Of a stretch of 64,000 nt of DNA, positions 7,087-15,664 are shown in pieces. A program made the translations under genes and the position numbers. The DNA is from Pseudoalteromonas luteoviolacea. Lineage in GTDB: Bacteria > Pseudomonadota > Gammaproteobacteria > Enterobacterales > Alteromonadaceae. The notes under the pieces are model-generated. The model had not been told where the DNA came from, did not search any database, and worked only from the letters and a program-made list of their open reading frames with translations. The stretch is taken from positions 1,268,001 through 1,332,000 of the forward strand of contig NZ_CP015411.1 of NCBI RefSeq assembly GCF_001750165.1. The letters are read 5' to 3'. Position 1 is the first letter of the stretch, and each line of letters begins with the position of its first letter.

Positions 7087-9744
7087 ATGAAAACATCACA
7101 CAACAGGGCATTAAACAGAGTAAAGCAGGCATTGCTTGTCTCTGGTTTTATCGCCTCCCTTCCTGCATTTGCTGTGGCTCCTGGCGCGCCAAAAGTGGAA
7201 TGGATGGTCGAAAAGCATAGTCTAGTCACTATAACAGATTCACTGGCATACAAAGACGTAGTCGTTGCGCCAAGTGTAGATGTTTCTGTACCTTGGTCAA
7301 AATGGACTGGTGAAGCTGGCGAAACAGTTAAGGTACTACTGGATGGACAAGTTGTTCACAGTCGTATTTTAACAGATGTCGGGAGCTCGCAATCGGGTGT
7401 AGAAACATTAACATTTACGAAAGGTGGAAAATTTAATTTAACGGTTCAGCTTTGTAACATTGATGGCTGTAGTGATAGCACGAATAATAAAGTCCTAGTG
7501 GTCGCAGACACAGCGGGAAGTCATTTAGATCCGTTGCCGATGAAAGTGAATGATCCGCGTTTCCCCATTGAGATGACCAATCGTTCTTATGTAAATACAA
7601 CAGGCAAAGTAGTTGCTGCATATGCAGCAGAGTGGTCTGTTTATCGTGTAGAAGGCATGGATTATTACATTGATAATATTCCAGCTGAAAACTTGACGCA
7701 TATTTTTTATGGATTTGTCGCGATTGCTGGGCCGAATGAGTCTTTCAAAAAGGAAAACCCCACAGGATATGACACCTTTCAGCGTGTTACTGCTGGCTTA
7801 AGCGATTTTGAGCTTGCGCCACCTGATCCTTGGGCTGCTTATATGAAGCCTGTTGGTGATCAGGTAAATCAGGATGCTATCAAAGGAAACTATGGTCAAA
7901 TGATGGCCTTAAAACAGCGCTATCCTGACCTTAAAATCATTCCATCGATTGGTGGTTGGACGTTATCTGATCCATTCTACTTTATGGCTGATGATGCGAA
8001 GCGTAAGACTTTCGTTGAATCTTGTCGTCAATACCTAAGAACATGGCAGTTTTGGGATGGTATCGACATTGATTGGGAGTTTCCTGGTGTTGCAGCTGCA
8101 AACCCGAATTTAGGTTCTCCAAGTGATGGTGCAACTTATATCAAGTTGATGAAAGAGTTACGTGCAATGCTTGATGAAGAAGAGCTGCGTACAGGCCGCA
8201 ATTATGAATTGACATCAGCAATCAACGTTGGGTTTGACAAGCTTGATGAGGTCAATTACGGCGAAGCAATTAAGTATATGGACTATATCTTGATGATGTC
8301 CTACGACTATTTTGGCGCATGGGATTTAGAGGGTCTTGGTCACCAGACCGCGGTATATCCATCAGACTTTAAACCTTCTGATGTACGTACAACACAATAC
8401 AACCTAAAAACAGGTATTGATTTGCTTAAGGCGCAAGGTGTACCTGGCAATAAATTGATTGCTGGTATCGCAATGTATGGGCGTGGCTGGACAGGAGTTG
8501 AACACACGCCTGGGACGCACCATATGCAAGGTAAAGCAACGGGTCCATCAGCACCAGCTGATGCATTTAAGCTTGAACCTGGCACACTGATGTACGCAAA
8601 TATTGCGCAATGGGCAAAACACCCTGATTGGGAATATCATTATGATACCGTTGCACAGGCACCATACATTTATCGTCCGAGTACTGGAGATCTGATCTCC
8701 TACGATGATCAAAGGTCGATTAAAGCTAAAGGTGAACTTGTGTTCCAAGAAGGGCTTGCAGGTATGTTCGGCTGGGAAATCGACACTGATAATGGTGATA
8801 TCTTGAACTGGATGCATGAGTCGCTTGGTCATCCGCTAGTTGACGGCTCTAACCGTGCTCCAGTGGTGAATGCCGGTGCGGATCAAAGTGTCTTATCAGG
8901 CTCTGTAGTAAAGCTCTCTGCAACAGCGAACGACGTTGATAACGATGCACTTACTTATCAGTGGCAACAAGTGTCTGGTCCTGCGGTTGCTTTAGGCGTT
9001 ACCAGTGCATTGAACCTAGAATTTGTGGCACCTGATGTAGTCGGTGAAGCGACGGTGACTTTACGTTTTAGTGCTAATGATGGAAAAGGCGGAAATACCA
9101 GCGATGAAGTCGTGATTACAGTTCGTGATAGTGTTGTTAATACACCACCTGTAGTTAATGCCGGTGCCGATCAACAAGTTGATTCGGGCTCTGCTAATGT
9201 CACGTTAGATGGCAGTGCAACTTCAGACGCTGATGGAGATGTGCTTACTTACACTTGGAGCCAAGTTTCAGGTGGTGCCGTTGTACTTGCTGGGGCGGAT
9301 ACTAGTAAAGCAAGTTTTTCAGCGCCAGAAGTTACGCAACCTGAACAATTGGTGTTCCAGTTAAGTGTATCTGACAATGGTGTTGATAGTTATTCTGATA
9401 CAGTGACCGTGACGGTGACTCCTAAAGGCACTGGTGGCCATCCAGCCTATGATCCTGTTACAGTTTACAATACTGGCGATCGAGTGAGTCATTTTGATCA
9501 AGAAGTTAAGCAAACATTAGTATGGGAAGCTAAGTACTGGGTATCTGGTGTTGAGCCAACGCGTTTTGCAGATGCATGGACCTTGATCAGCCAAGTTGAG
9601 TTTCCATGGCATATTAATGTTGCTTACAACGCTGGCTCTGAAGTGAACCATTGCGATGCAACAAACCAATGTGCGCGTTACAAAGCGCTTTGGTGGACTA
9701 AAGGTGATGAACCAGGTAAAAGTGGTGCCTGGCAAAAACTATAA
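7087..9744 (+). CDS. secreted GH18 chitinase with PKD and chitin-binding modules
   Basis: Exported endo/exochitinase (885 residues) of the ChiA type, hydrolysing chitin outside the cell. Order of parts: signal peptide (1-29, cut after PAFA); ChiN-type domain (about 31-140); GH18 barrel (about 170-590) with the catalytic DGIDIDWE box, acid/base E331, plus SIGGWT and MSYDYFGAWD; two PKD-like domains starting near 590 and 685, each opening with VNAGADQ; and two C-terminal CBM5/12-type chitin-binding modules (about 785-840 and 842-885), the second with the canonical KALWWTKGDEPG. An AAGGAAATAAA site precedes the ATG. It is called ChiA-like, but marine bacteria often carry several GH18 enzymes, so no symbol is given. 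Confidence 0.95.
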   Translation: MKTSHNRALNRVKQALLVSGFIASLPAFAVAPGAPKVEWMVEKHSLVTITDSLAYKDVVVAPSVDVSVPWSKWTGEAGETVKVLLDGQVVHSRILTDVGSSQSGVETLTFTKGGKFNLTVQLCNIDGCSDSTNNKVLVVADTAGSHLDPLPMKVNDPRFPIEMTNRSYVNTTGKVVAAYAAEWSVYRVEGMDYYIDNIPAENLTHIFYGFVAIAGPNESFKKENPTGYDTFQRVTAGLSDFELAPPDPWAAYMKPVGDQVNQDAIKGNYGQMMALKQRYPDLKIIPSIGGWTLSDPFYFMADDAKRKTFVESCRQYLRTWQFWDGIDIDWEFPGVAAANPNLGSPSDGATYIKLMKELRAMLDEEELRTGRNYELTSAINVGFDKLDEVNYGEAIKYMDYILMMSYDYFGAWDLEGLGHQTAVYPSDFKPSDVRTTQYNLKTGIDLLKAQGVPGNKLIAGIAMYGRGWTGVEHTPGTHHMQGKATGPSAPADAFKLEPGTLMYANIAQWAKHPDWEYHYDTVAQAPYIYRPSTGDLISYDDQRSIKAKGELVFQEGLAGMFGWEIDTDNGDILNWMHESLGHPLVDGSNRAPVVNAGADQSVLSGSVVKLSATANDVDNDALTYQWQQVSGPAVALGVTSALNLEFVAPDVVGEATVTLRFSANDGKGGNTSDEVVITVRDSVVNTPPVVNAGADQQVDSGSANVTLDGSATSDADGDVLTYTWSQVSGGAVVLAGADTSKASFSAPEVTQPEQLVFQLSVSDNGVDSYSDTVTVTVTPKGTGGHPAYDPVTVYNTGDRVSHFDQEVKQTLVWEAKYWVSGVEPTRFADAWTLISQVEFPWHINVAYNAGSEVNHCDATNQCARYKALWWTKGDEPGKSGAWQKL

Positions 9745-9752
9745 GCTAATAC

Positions 9753-9779
9753 GTGTGGGCGGGTAGTCCACACTTTTTT
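9753..9779 (+). terminator. rho-independent terminator after chitinase
   Basis: GTGTGG (9753-9758) and CCACAC (9768-9773) form a 6-bp stem around a 9-nt loop, followed immediately by six Ts. It sits just past the chitinase stop. Confidence 0.75.
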
Positions 9780-9791
9780 CTAGGAGAAGGT

Positions 9792-10481
9792 TTAGGTCAA
9801 ATCTTTTCCTATCCATACCACTTTACCAATAATTTCAAGCTGTTCCATTTCATCAGGTTTAACTACCTGCTCAACATATTCCTTATTGTCACTGATAAGC
9901 CTCACAGAGCCATCTAAATATTGCTGTAAACGTTTTGCGTAGAGCTCTTCACCGAGTCTTACAACATAAATGAGCCCTTCACTGAGTTTTTTATCACTTA
10001 AATCGACTAAAATGGTGTTGTTGTTATGGATGGTTGGCTCCATAGAGTCACCTTTGGCGAATACCACCGCTAGTTTGCTTTTCTCAAGGTTTTTGTACTC
10101 AAGCCATTTTTTTCTAAAGGCTAGATGCCTAGAAACTTGCATTTGGTCATTGAATGCGCCGTAGCCAGTACTAACTGAAACGTGATAACCAGGTACTAAA
10201 ACAAAGGCATCATTAAACTCGTCCAGTTTTACAACTGGGTGTAATGCACTTTCTTCGTTATCTACGCCATTTTCTTCTCCGGTAATTAACCAGAGTAAGT
10301 TGACTTGAGCTTCAGTGGCAATTCTTTCAATGATACTAAGTTTTGGATCTTCACCTTTTAATATTCGACGCAGCGTGCCTTCAGAAACATCAATTTTTGA
10401 CGCAAACGCCCTTATACTGTGCGGTTTAATTGCTTCCTCGACTCTAGCCGCCAAGGTATTGAGGTAATTTACTCCGTCCAT
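9792..10481 (-). CDS. CI/LexA-type repressor: HTH plus S24 peptidase domain
   Basis: The 229-residue protein joins an N-terminal helix-turn-helix (about 20-60, RAFASKIDVSEGTLRRILKG) to a C-terminal S24 LexA-like domain with the Ser-Lys dyad S146 (in AKGDSMEP) and K183 (in LYAKRLQ). Such repressors can cut themselves during RecA-dependent DNA damage. The expected Ala-Gly cleavage pair is not evident; the linker has TGYGAF instead, so self-cleavage is uncertain. The start at 10481 is chosen because AGGAAA lies 11 bases upstream; longer in-frame starts at 10529 and 10556 lack a good site. It diverges from a small HTH gene across a set of TGCGTAA half-sites, resembling a phage immunity region without a phage. 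Confidence 0.85.
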   Translation of the reverse strand: MDGVNYLNTLAARVEEAIKPHSIRAFASKIDVSEGTLRRILKGEDPKLSIIERIATEAQVNLLWLITGEENGVDNEESALHPVVKLDEFNDAFVLVPGYHVSVSTGYGAFNDQMQVSRHLAFRKKWLEYKNLEKSKLAVVFAKGDSMEPTIHNNNTILVDLSDKKLSEGLIYVVRLGEELYAKRLQQYLDGSVRLISDNKEYVEQVVKPDEMEQLEIIGKVVWIGKDLT

Positions 10482-10561
10482 AATGGGTTTATTTCCTGTA
10501 TCACATAGATTAAGCGTCATGTCCGTCATTATAAGGAGCTTTAAATATAAACTCAATGCAA

Positions 10562-10736
10562 TTTTTTACGCAGATTTAATTTAATTAATGGTTGTTGTGC
10601 GTAATTTTTTGCTCTATACTTTATAAAAAATTACGCACTCGAGCTTATATATGGTTCAGTATGCATTAATTACGGTAAGTTATAACAGTTAGTAGGGCAC
10701 CTCTGGGTGCAGACGTACTCACTTGCGTAAAAAAAT
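10562..10736. promoter_or_regulatory. operator-like TGCGTAA half-site cluster between repressor and HTH gene
   Basis: Perfect 14-bp inverted arms GTGCGTAATTTTTT (10597-10610) and AAAAAATTACGCAC (10625-10638) flank 14 bases that contain TATACT, a possible -10. Single half-sites occur at 10562-10572 (minus orientation) and 10723-10736 (plus orientation). The array lies between the divergent S24 repressor and the small HTH gene, and is probably bound by one or both. Confidence 0.6.
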
Positions 10737-10749
10737 AAGGAAAGTGAAC

Positions 10750-11088
10750 ATGGCCAAACACCTAACATTCAACACTCAAATGAAAACTAGACTATCTAAG
10801 CACTTGGTGTCTGCTCATCGAAGTGATGATGTAACTCCTCAGTCATCTAAACTGATTCGTACGCCGAAAGGCGCGCAATTACTAAAGTATGCAAGAAAGT
10901 GCAGAGGCTATACGCAAGCAGAATCTGCCGCTTGTTATGGTATTGAAGAGAGAACGCTAAGGCGATGGGAAAATAATGAATATAATCCGAGATGGAATGA
11001 TGTCATTTCGTTGATTGAGGATGTCTATTTGATGGATATTACCCAAGTTATCGAAGGTGTGAGAAACAGCCCTGATGTGATTGCGTAA
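10750..11088 (+). CDS. small helix-turn-helix DNA-binding protein (Cro-like)
   Basis: A 112-residue protein with one XRE-like helix-turn-helix at about residues 38-78 (GAQLLKYARKCRGYTQAESA, then GIEERTLRRWENNEYNP). The N-terminal 35 residues are polar and basic with no known domain. The ATG at 10750 follows AAGGAA at 10737-10742 and is preferred to the TTG at 10723, which lies inside a half-site. The last codons overlap an imperfect TTGCGT/ACGCAA palindrome (11081-11100), and a second, perfect inverted repeat follows. The divergent S24 repressor suggests a CI/Cro-like pair. Function is inferred from layout only. Confidence 0.75.
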   Translation: MAKHLTFNTQMKTRLSKHLVSAHRSDDVTPQSSKLIRTPKGAQLLKYARKCRGYTQAESAACYGIEERTLRRWENNEYNPRWNDVISLIEDVYLMDITQVIEGVRNSPDVIA

Positions 11089-11162
11089 AATATAACGCAA
11101 GGTGAGTCACGTAGAAACCGTTTATTAAATTACGCACTTTGCTAATGTGCGTAATTTAATAA
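11081..11162. promoter_or_regulatory. second TGCGTAA half-site cluster, two inverted repeats
   Basis: An imperfect 20-bp palindrome with arms TTGCGT (11081-11086) and ACGCAA (11095-11100) spans the HTH gene's stop codon. A perfect 16-bp inverted repeat follows: TTATTAAATTACGCAC (11122-11137) and GTGCGTAATTTAATAA (11147-11162) around 9 bases. The core GTGCGTAATT equals that at 10597-10606 but the arms face the opposite way. The second repeat could also act as a terminator hairpin, though no T-run follows. Confidence 0.55.
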
Positions 11163-11443
11163 GTATCAGTGTGGTGCAAAATTGATAATTAATTATGGTG
11201 AAATACATAGGAATTGTATGGTGCTGTTAGGAAGTATTATTTAAATCTAAGTGTTGTCTAATGGGGGAATAGAGCTGATTTATAAACTGATAAATCTATT
11301 GAATAAATTCTTTATTTTGTTGTTTTTTCTGAGGTGTTTGAGCATTTTGTAGTTGGTGTGAACTGCTGCTAGGGTTACTCCAACACATAGCTGAGTATGA
11401 AGTACAGACTATACAGGTTTCTCTCAATGAAAAGGAAATTGTC
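11163..11443. other. intergenic region before the 11444 secreted protein
   Basis: A+T-rich, with no open frame of note and no clear palindrome beyond a short ATAATTAATTAT. It presumably carries the promoter of the secreted-protein gene. Nothing else recognised. Confidence 0.45.
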
Positions 11444-12226
11444 ATGTCTATGTCTAAACTTTCGTTCGCACTGGGTTCGATATTAACGAGCTTAAATGTA
11501 TTTGCACTTGCGCAAAATATTGCAGATGAAGATGGTTTCGAGCGGGTTACACATTATGCTGTAGGCCCTGTGAGCAGTGCAATGATCACCAGTGAACATG
11601 CACATAAATTAACGCTTAATGTTCAACTCAGAGATGAGCTGAGTACCTGCTACAATGCCAACGTCTATTCTAATGAGACGCACATCAATCTTGCAAACTT
11701 AAGTGTGTCTGTCGATACGCATAGTACAAAGAGTTTAACGTTAGAAGCAGATCTTCATGATGAAGCGGTGTTACAAGACTCCAAGACGGTACACATTAAT
11801 TGCATCGATGCACTTGGCGAAGACTATAACGTACTGGTTAATGTACCTGGTGCACCAATAGTGGATTGGCAAGTCACATTGGCACCAAAGGGAAAGTTTA
11901 TTCATATCCCTTATTCATATGGATACCATTCGGCATATCGTATTAATAGTCTTTTGAAGGTGAATAATCAAAATACGCAATCTTATTGTACAACGGTTGC
12001 AAATCGTGGAGTGTCATTAGGCTTATTTCATGGCGAAGATCGCAAAGGACCATTTCATTCTGACGTGTTTGTTAAAAATGAAGTTATAACAAACCCCGCA
12101 CATCAAGTTTTATATCAAATTATTGAGTGTGAGAATGCGGCGGGCAAAACTATGGTTGTTAAAGTATTTAATCTTACAAATCCCAATAAGATCCATCTTT
12201 GGGAAGATCAAACAATTGTAAAGTAG
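11444..12226 (+). CDS. secreted protein of unknown function
   Basis: No family recognised. The 260-residue product has an N-terminal signal-like segment (MSMSKLSFALGSILTSLNVF, cleavage probably near ALAQ) and a mature part rich in beta-strand patterns (KLTLNVQLRDEL, INLANLSVSVD, YNVLVNVPGAPIVDWQVTL). Cysteines lie in STCYNA, HINCID, QSYCTT and IIECEN, an even number consistent with two disulfides. It has an AAAAGGAAA site a few bases before the ATG, forms a single-gene unit and ends at a bidirectional terminator shared with lipA. It lies beside the repressor island but shares no visible half-site in its immediate promoter. Confidence 0.8.
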   Translation: MSMSKLSFALGSILTSLNVFALAQNIADEDGFERVTHYAVGPVSSAMITSEHAHKLTLNVQLRDELSTCYNANVYSNETHINLANLSVSVDTHSTKSLTLEADLHDEAVLQDSKTVHINCIDALGEDYNVLVNVPGAPIVDWQVTLAPKGKFIHIPYSYGYHSAYRINSLLKVNNQNTQSYCTTVANRGVSLGLFHGEDRKGPFHSDVFVKNEVITNPAHQVLYQIIECENAAGKTMVVKVFNLTNPNKIHLWEDQTIVK

Positions 12227-12239
12227 TGAAATAAGCACA

Positions 12240-12269
12240 AAAAAAGCAAGCTCCGATGCTTGCTTTTTT
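12240..12269. terminator. bidirectional terminator between the secreted protein and lipA
   Basis: GCAAGC (12246-12251) and GCTTGC (12258-12263), flanked by an A-run on the left and a T-run on the right, give a hairpin able to stop transcription from both convergent genes. Confidence 0.85.
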
Positions 12270-12284
12270 GAGTGTTAAATAACG

Positions 12285-13250
12285 TTATTTAACTTCTTTA
12301 CCGGCAGCTTGCTGATCTGCATGATAGCTTGAACGTACAAACGGACCGCATGCGGCGTGTGAGAAGCCAATTTCGTCGGCATACTCTTTAAGGGCATCAA
12401 ACTCTGCTGGTGGCACATAGCGTTTAACAGGCAGGTGGTGCTTGGATGGCGCTAAGTACTGACCAACAGTCAACATGTCTACGTTGTGTTCACGAAGATC
12501 CCTTAATACTTCTTCGATTTCAGGTATCTCTTCACCTAACCCCACCATTAAACCAGACTTGGTTTTAACTTCTGGATGAGCTTCTTTAAAGCGACGTAAT
12601 AACTCAAGAGACCACTTATAATCTGCGCCTGGCCGCGCTAGTTTGTATAGTCTAGGCGCAGTTTCTAAATTGTGGTTAAACACATCTGGCGGTGTTTCTG
12701 TCAGGATCTCAAGTGCTCTGTCCATACGACCACGGAAGTCAGGCACTAGAATTTCAATGGTGATCCCTGGATTATGTTTACGGATCTCTCTGATACAGTC
12801 AGCGAAATGTTGTGCACCACCATCACGAAGGTCATCGCGGTCAACTGATGTGATAACCACGTATTTTAGTTTCATGTCTTTGATGGTTAGTGCAAGCTTT
12901 TCCGGTTCAGCGGCATCTGGTTTTAGCGGACGGCCGTGTGCAACATCACAGAATGGGCAACGACGAGTACAAATAGCGCCTAAAATCATGAAAGTTGCGG
13001 TGCCATGGTTAAAGCATTCAGATAAGTTTGGACAAGATGCTTCTTCACAAACTGAATGTAAGCCATGCTTACGCATTGCACTTTTAATGCCTTCAATTCG
13101 CTCACTTGATTTTGGCAAGCGGATCTTTAACCACTCAGGCTTACGGAGCATTTGCTCTCGTTCAGTAGGTAGTACTTTGACCGGAATTAATGCCATTTTC
13201 TCGGCATCGCGTAATTTTACACCCGGCTCCATTTTGACTGGTTTACTCAT
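12285..13250 (-). CDS. lipA: lipoyl synthase LipA
   Basis: Radical-SAM iron-sulfur enzyme that inserts two sulfurs into protein-bound octanoyl groups to make lipoate for 2-oxoacid dehydrogenases and glycine cleavage. All expected cysteines are present: C94, C98 and C101 in CTRRCPFC for the radical-SAM cluster and C68, C73 and C79 in VCEEASCPNLSEC for the auxiliary cluster that supplies sulfur. The 321-residue length is normal. It overlaps lipB by four bases, so translation is probably coupled. It is the last gene of the leftward block. Confidence 0.98.
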   Translation of the reverse strand: MSKPVKMEPGVKLRDAEKMALIPVKVLPTEREQMLRKPEWLKIRLPKSSERIEGIKSAMRKHGLHSVCEEASCPNLSECFNHGTATFMILGAICTRRCPFCDVAHGRPLKPDAAEPEKLALTIKDMKLKYVVITSVDRDDLRDGGAQHFADCIREIRKHNPGITIEILVPDFRGRMDRALEILTETPPDVFNHNLETAPRLYKLARPGADYKWSLELLRRFKEAHPEVKTKSGLMVGLGEEIPEIEEVLRDLREHNVDMLTVGQYLAPSKHHLPVKRYVPPAEFDALKEYADEIGFSHAACGPFVRSSYHADQQAAGKEVK

Positions 13251-13900
13251 TCGTTCTCAAACCCTTCAGTGTGAACAACATGCTCAGCGTTAATACGCTT
13301 TAGCATATGTTTGATGAGCCCATTACCCGCCTCTTCAAGCGTAGCAGGCCCATTTAAATCGCTAGTTTGTACCATCTCCATGCCTGCATAGCCGCATGGA
13401 TTAATACGTAAAAATGGACTGAGGTCCATATTGACATTGAGTGCAAGTCCGTGGAATGAGCAGCCTCGTCTAACTCTCAAGCCCAAAGAGGCAACTTTGC
13501 AATTGTTAACATAAACACCTGGCGCATCAGCTTTAGCATAGGCATTGATGTTGTATTCTTGCAAAGTTTCAATAATGGTCTCTTCAAGCCAAGTAACCAG
13601 TTCTCGTACGCCAATTTTTAAACGACGTAGGTTGAACAGCACATACATCATTTGCTGGCCAGGACCATGGTAAGTTACTTGGCCGCCTCTATCGACTTTG
13701 ACGACAGGAATATCGCCTGGTGCAATTAAGTGTTCGGCTTTTCCAGCTTGACCTTGTGTAAAAACAGGGCTGTGTTCAACTAACCAGATCTCATCAGCTG
13801 CTGAATCATCACGCTGATCAGTAAAGTGTTGCATTTTCTGCCAAATTGGCTCGTAACTTTGTCGCCCGAGATGGCGAATGATGATGCTATGGTTGCTCAT
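13247..13900 (-). CDS. lipB: octanoyl-[ACP]:protein N-octanoyltransferase LipB
   Basis: Transfers octanoyl groups from acyl carrier protein to lipoyl domains, the step before LipA. The 217-residue protein has catalytic C169 (in RINPCGYAG) and K135 (in NCKVASLGLRV), plus the RGGQVTYHGPGQ substrate loop. It overlaps lipA by four bases and follows the YbeD-family gene by 12, as in other gammaproteobacteria. Confidence 0.97.
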   Translation of the reverse strand: MSNHSIIIRHLGRQSYEPIWQKMQHFTDQRDDSAADEIWLVEHSPVFTQGQAGKAEHLIAPGDIPVVKVDRGGQVTYHGPGQQMMYVLFNLRRLKIGVRELVTWLEETIIETLQEYNINAYAKADAPGVYVNNCKVASLGLRVRRGCSFHGLALNVNMDLSPFLRINPCGYAGMEMVQTSDLNGPATLEEAGNGLIKHMLKRINAEHVVHTEGFENE

Positions 13901-13912
13901 GGACTTCCTTCA

Positions 13913-14191
13913 CTACAGTACGTAACGAACCGCTTCGATACTACCCAGTTCAGTGTATATCTGCTCAATGTGCTCTTTTGAAGTCACAGTTGCAACTAAA
14001 GTCACAGACTCATATGTGCCTTTGCTACTAGGCTTGACCTTTGGCGCGTAATCGCCAGGCGCAATGGCTTGCATTTTGGTAAGAATCTGATCTGTCAGAT
14101 CAACATTTGCCAAGCCCATAACCTTAAAAGTGAATGGGCAGGGAAATTCTAAGTACTCATCAAACTTAGTGTTTTTTACAGGTGTTACCAC
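13913..14191 (-). CDS. ybeD: YbeD/DUF493 (UPF0250) family protein
   Basis: Small conserved protein with an ACT-like fold, normally found between dacA and lipB; biochemical role unproven. The family core is clear: EYLEFPCPFTFKVMGLAN, APGDYAPKVKPSSKGTYESV and the terminal IEAVRYVL. A GTG at 14191 with GAGGAAA upstream gives 92 residues, close to the E. coli length. A GTG at 14248 would give 111 residues with an N-terminal stretch not seen in the family, so the shorter form is preferred. Confidence 0.85.
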   Translation of the reverse strand: MVTPVKNTKFDEYLEFPCPFTFKVMGLANVDLTDQILTKMQAIAPGDYAPKVKPSSKGTYESVTLVATVTSKEHIEQIYTELGSIEAVRYVL

Positions 14192-14294
14192 GACGGTTTC
14201 CTCACTACAGATACTAAGCAATGATTGTGTAATGTGAATTGTTTTCACTTAGGCATCATTACCTCAATAATGGCGGCATTCTATCATTTTTATG

Positions 14295-14323
14295 GCAAAA
14301 AAAAACGCCTCAAATTGAGGCGT
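14295..14323 (-). terminator. rho-independent terminator after dacA
   Basis: ACGCCTCAA (14305-14313) and TTGAGGCGT (14315-14323) form a perfect inverted repeat; on the minus strand it is followed by a run of about ten Ts. It lies just past the dacA stop and separates dacA from the ybeD-lipB-lipA genes. Confidence 0.85.
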
Positions 14324-14353
14324 CGTTGCTTTATATACATACTGAGTACAGGG

Positions 14354-15520
14354 TTATTGCATGATCTGTAAACGTAAGTAGTCGTATATGCGGCTGAAGA
14401 AACTACCTTCTTCAATTTCTTCAAGCGTCACCAGTGGGTATTGCGCAATATCCTCACCATCTAACTGCAAGAATAGCGTACCGACAGTACTGCCTTTAGC
14501 AAGTGGCGCAGTTAATGTTTGATCTAGTTCGAAGTGCGCTTTTAGGTTTTTTCGTTGGCCACGAGGGATCGTAATGGGTGTGTCTTGTGTAATACCCAAA
14601 GATACCGTCTCTTTATTACCCATCCAGATACGCTGATCAGCGAAGCTATCACCTGCTTTGTAAGGTGTGATTGTTTCGAAGAATCTAAAACCGTAGTTTA
14701 ATAGCTTTTTACTTTCGACTTTTCTTGCGCGCTCGCTTTCGGTGCCCATCACAACGGCGATCAATCTCATATCACCCTTTGTAGCAGACGTGACTAAGCT
14801 GTAGCCAGCTTCCGCAGTATGGCCGGTTTTAATACCATCGACATCTAGGCTTGCATCCCATAATAGCGAGTTACGGTTGTATTGTTTGATGCCGTTAAAG
14901 GTAAAAGATTTTTGCTTATACAGTGCGTATTCTTCAGGTACGTCACGGATCAGAGCTGCACCTAACGTTGCCATGTCTCTTGGTGTAGTAAATTGCTCAG
15001 GGGCATCCAAACCATGGCTATTGATGAAGAAGCTATTCGTCATCCCTAGCTTTTCAGCGTGCGCATTCATTAAATCTGCGAATGCACTTTCGCTGCCGGC
15101 AATGTGTTCAGCCATGGCAACGCATGCGTCATTACCTGATTGAATGATAATGCCATGGTTTAAGTCGTCAACACTGACTTTTTTACCGACTTCGATGAAC
15201 ATTTTTGACGATTCTGGAAAATTTTTAGCCCAAGCATTCTCACTAATAGTGACCATGTCAGTGGGGGCGATGTTACCCGCCAAAATCTCTGTACCGATAA
15301 CGTAGCTGGTCATCATTTTTGTCAAACTAGCAGGCAGAAGCTTGGTATCTGGTTCACCTTCAGCAATGACTTTACCTGTTGTGAAGTCAACTAGGAAATA
15401 ACCTTTTGCACTCATTTGTGGTGGAGAAGGTATGATTTGTGCGCTTGCCGAAAATAATGACAAAGAACACACGACACCAAGGATTTTTTTAACTACTTTT
15501 GGTTTAAATACTGTCATCAT
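14354..15520 (-). CDS. dacA: D-alanyl-D-alanine carboxypeptidase (PBP5/6 type)
   Basis: Trims the terminal D-alanine from peptidoglycan pentapeptides in the periplasm. The 388-residue protein starts with a signal sequence (LGVVCSLSLFSASAQ) and has all three penicillin-binding motifs: S65-x-x-K68 in PASLTK, S128-G-N and K231-T-G. The C-terminal beta domain ends in an amphipathic stretch (FSRIYDYLRLQIMQ) typical of the membrane anchor of PBP5. It lies downstream of rlpA and the mrd genes, matching the conserved cell-elongation cluster. Confidence 0.96.
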   Translation of the reverse strand: MMTVFKPKVVKKILGVVCSLSLFSASAQIIPSPPQMSAKGYFLVDFTTGKVIAEGEPDTKLLPASLTKMMTSYVIGTEILAGNIAPTDMVTISENAWAKNFPESSKMFIEVGKKVSVDDLNHGIIIQSGNDACVAMAEHIAGSESAFADLMNAHAEKLGMTNSFFINSHGLDAPEQFTTPRDMATLGAALIRDVPEEYALYKQKSFTFNGIKQYNRNSLLWDASLDVDGIKTGHTAEAGYSLVTSATKGDMRLIAVVMGTESERARKVESKKLLNYGFRFFETITPYKAGDSFADQRIWMGNKETVSLGITQDTPITIPRGQRKNLKAHFELDQTLTAPLAKGSTVGTLFLQLDGEDIAQYPLVTLEEIEEGSFFSRIYDYLRLQIMQ

Positions 15521-15664
15521 GCTCGCTTTTCAATTTAGTTTGGGCGGTGATTCGTTTTTGCATCGCCCAATTGGTTTTGTTTTTGTCCTACATACCGAAC
15601 AGTATACTTACATGCTGGCTTTAAGTCGCGGAACAAAAATTACGTAATTCAGATTTAGAATATT

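Noticed and set aside
8860..9420. Apparent DNA repeat inside the chitinase gene
   Set aside because: The repeated VNAGADQ-coding segments are tandem PKD-type protein domains, not a mobile or tandem DNA repeat.
9792..11162. Complete prophage at the CI/Cro-like pair
   Set aside because: No integrase, attachment repeats, replication or structural genes are visible; chitinase and lipA flank the region closely.
12643..13293. Long open frame (216 codons) antisense to lipA
   Set aside because: It lies wholly opposite lipA and the end of lipB, whose assignments are certain; its composition is that of a shadow frame.
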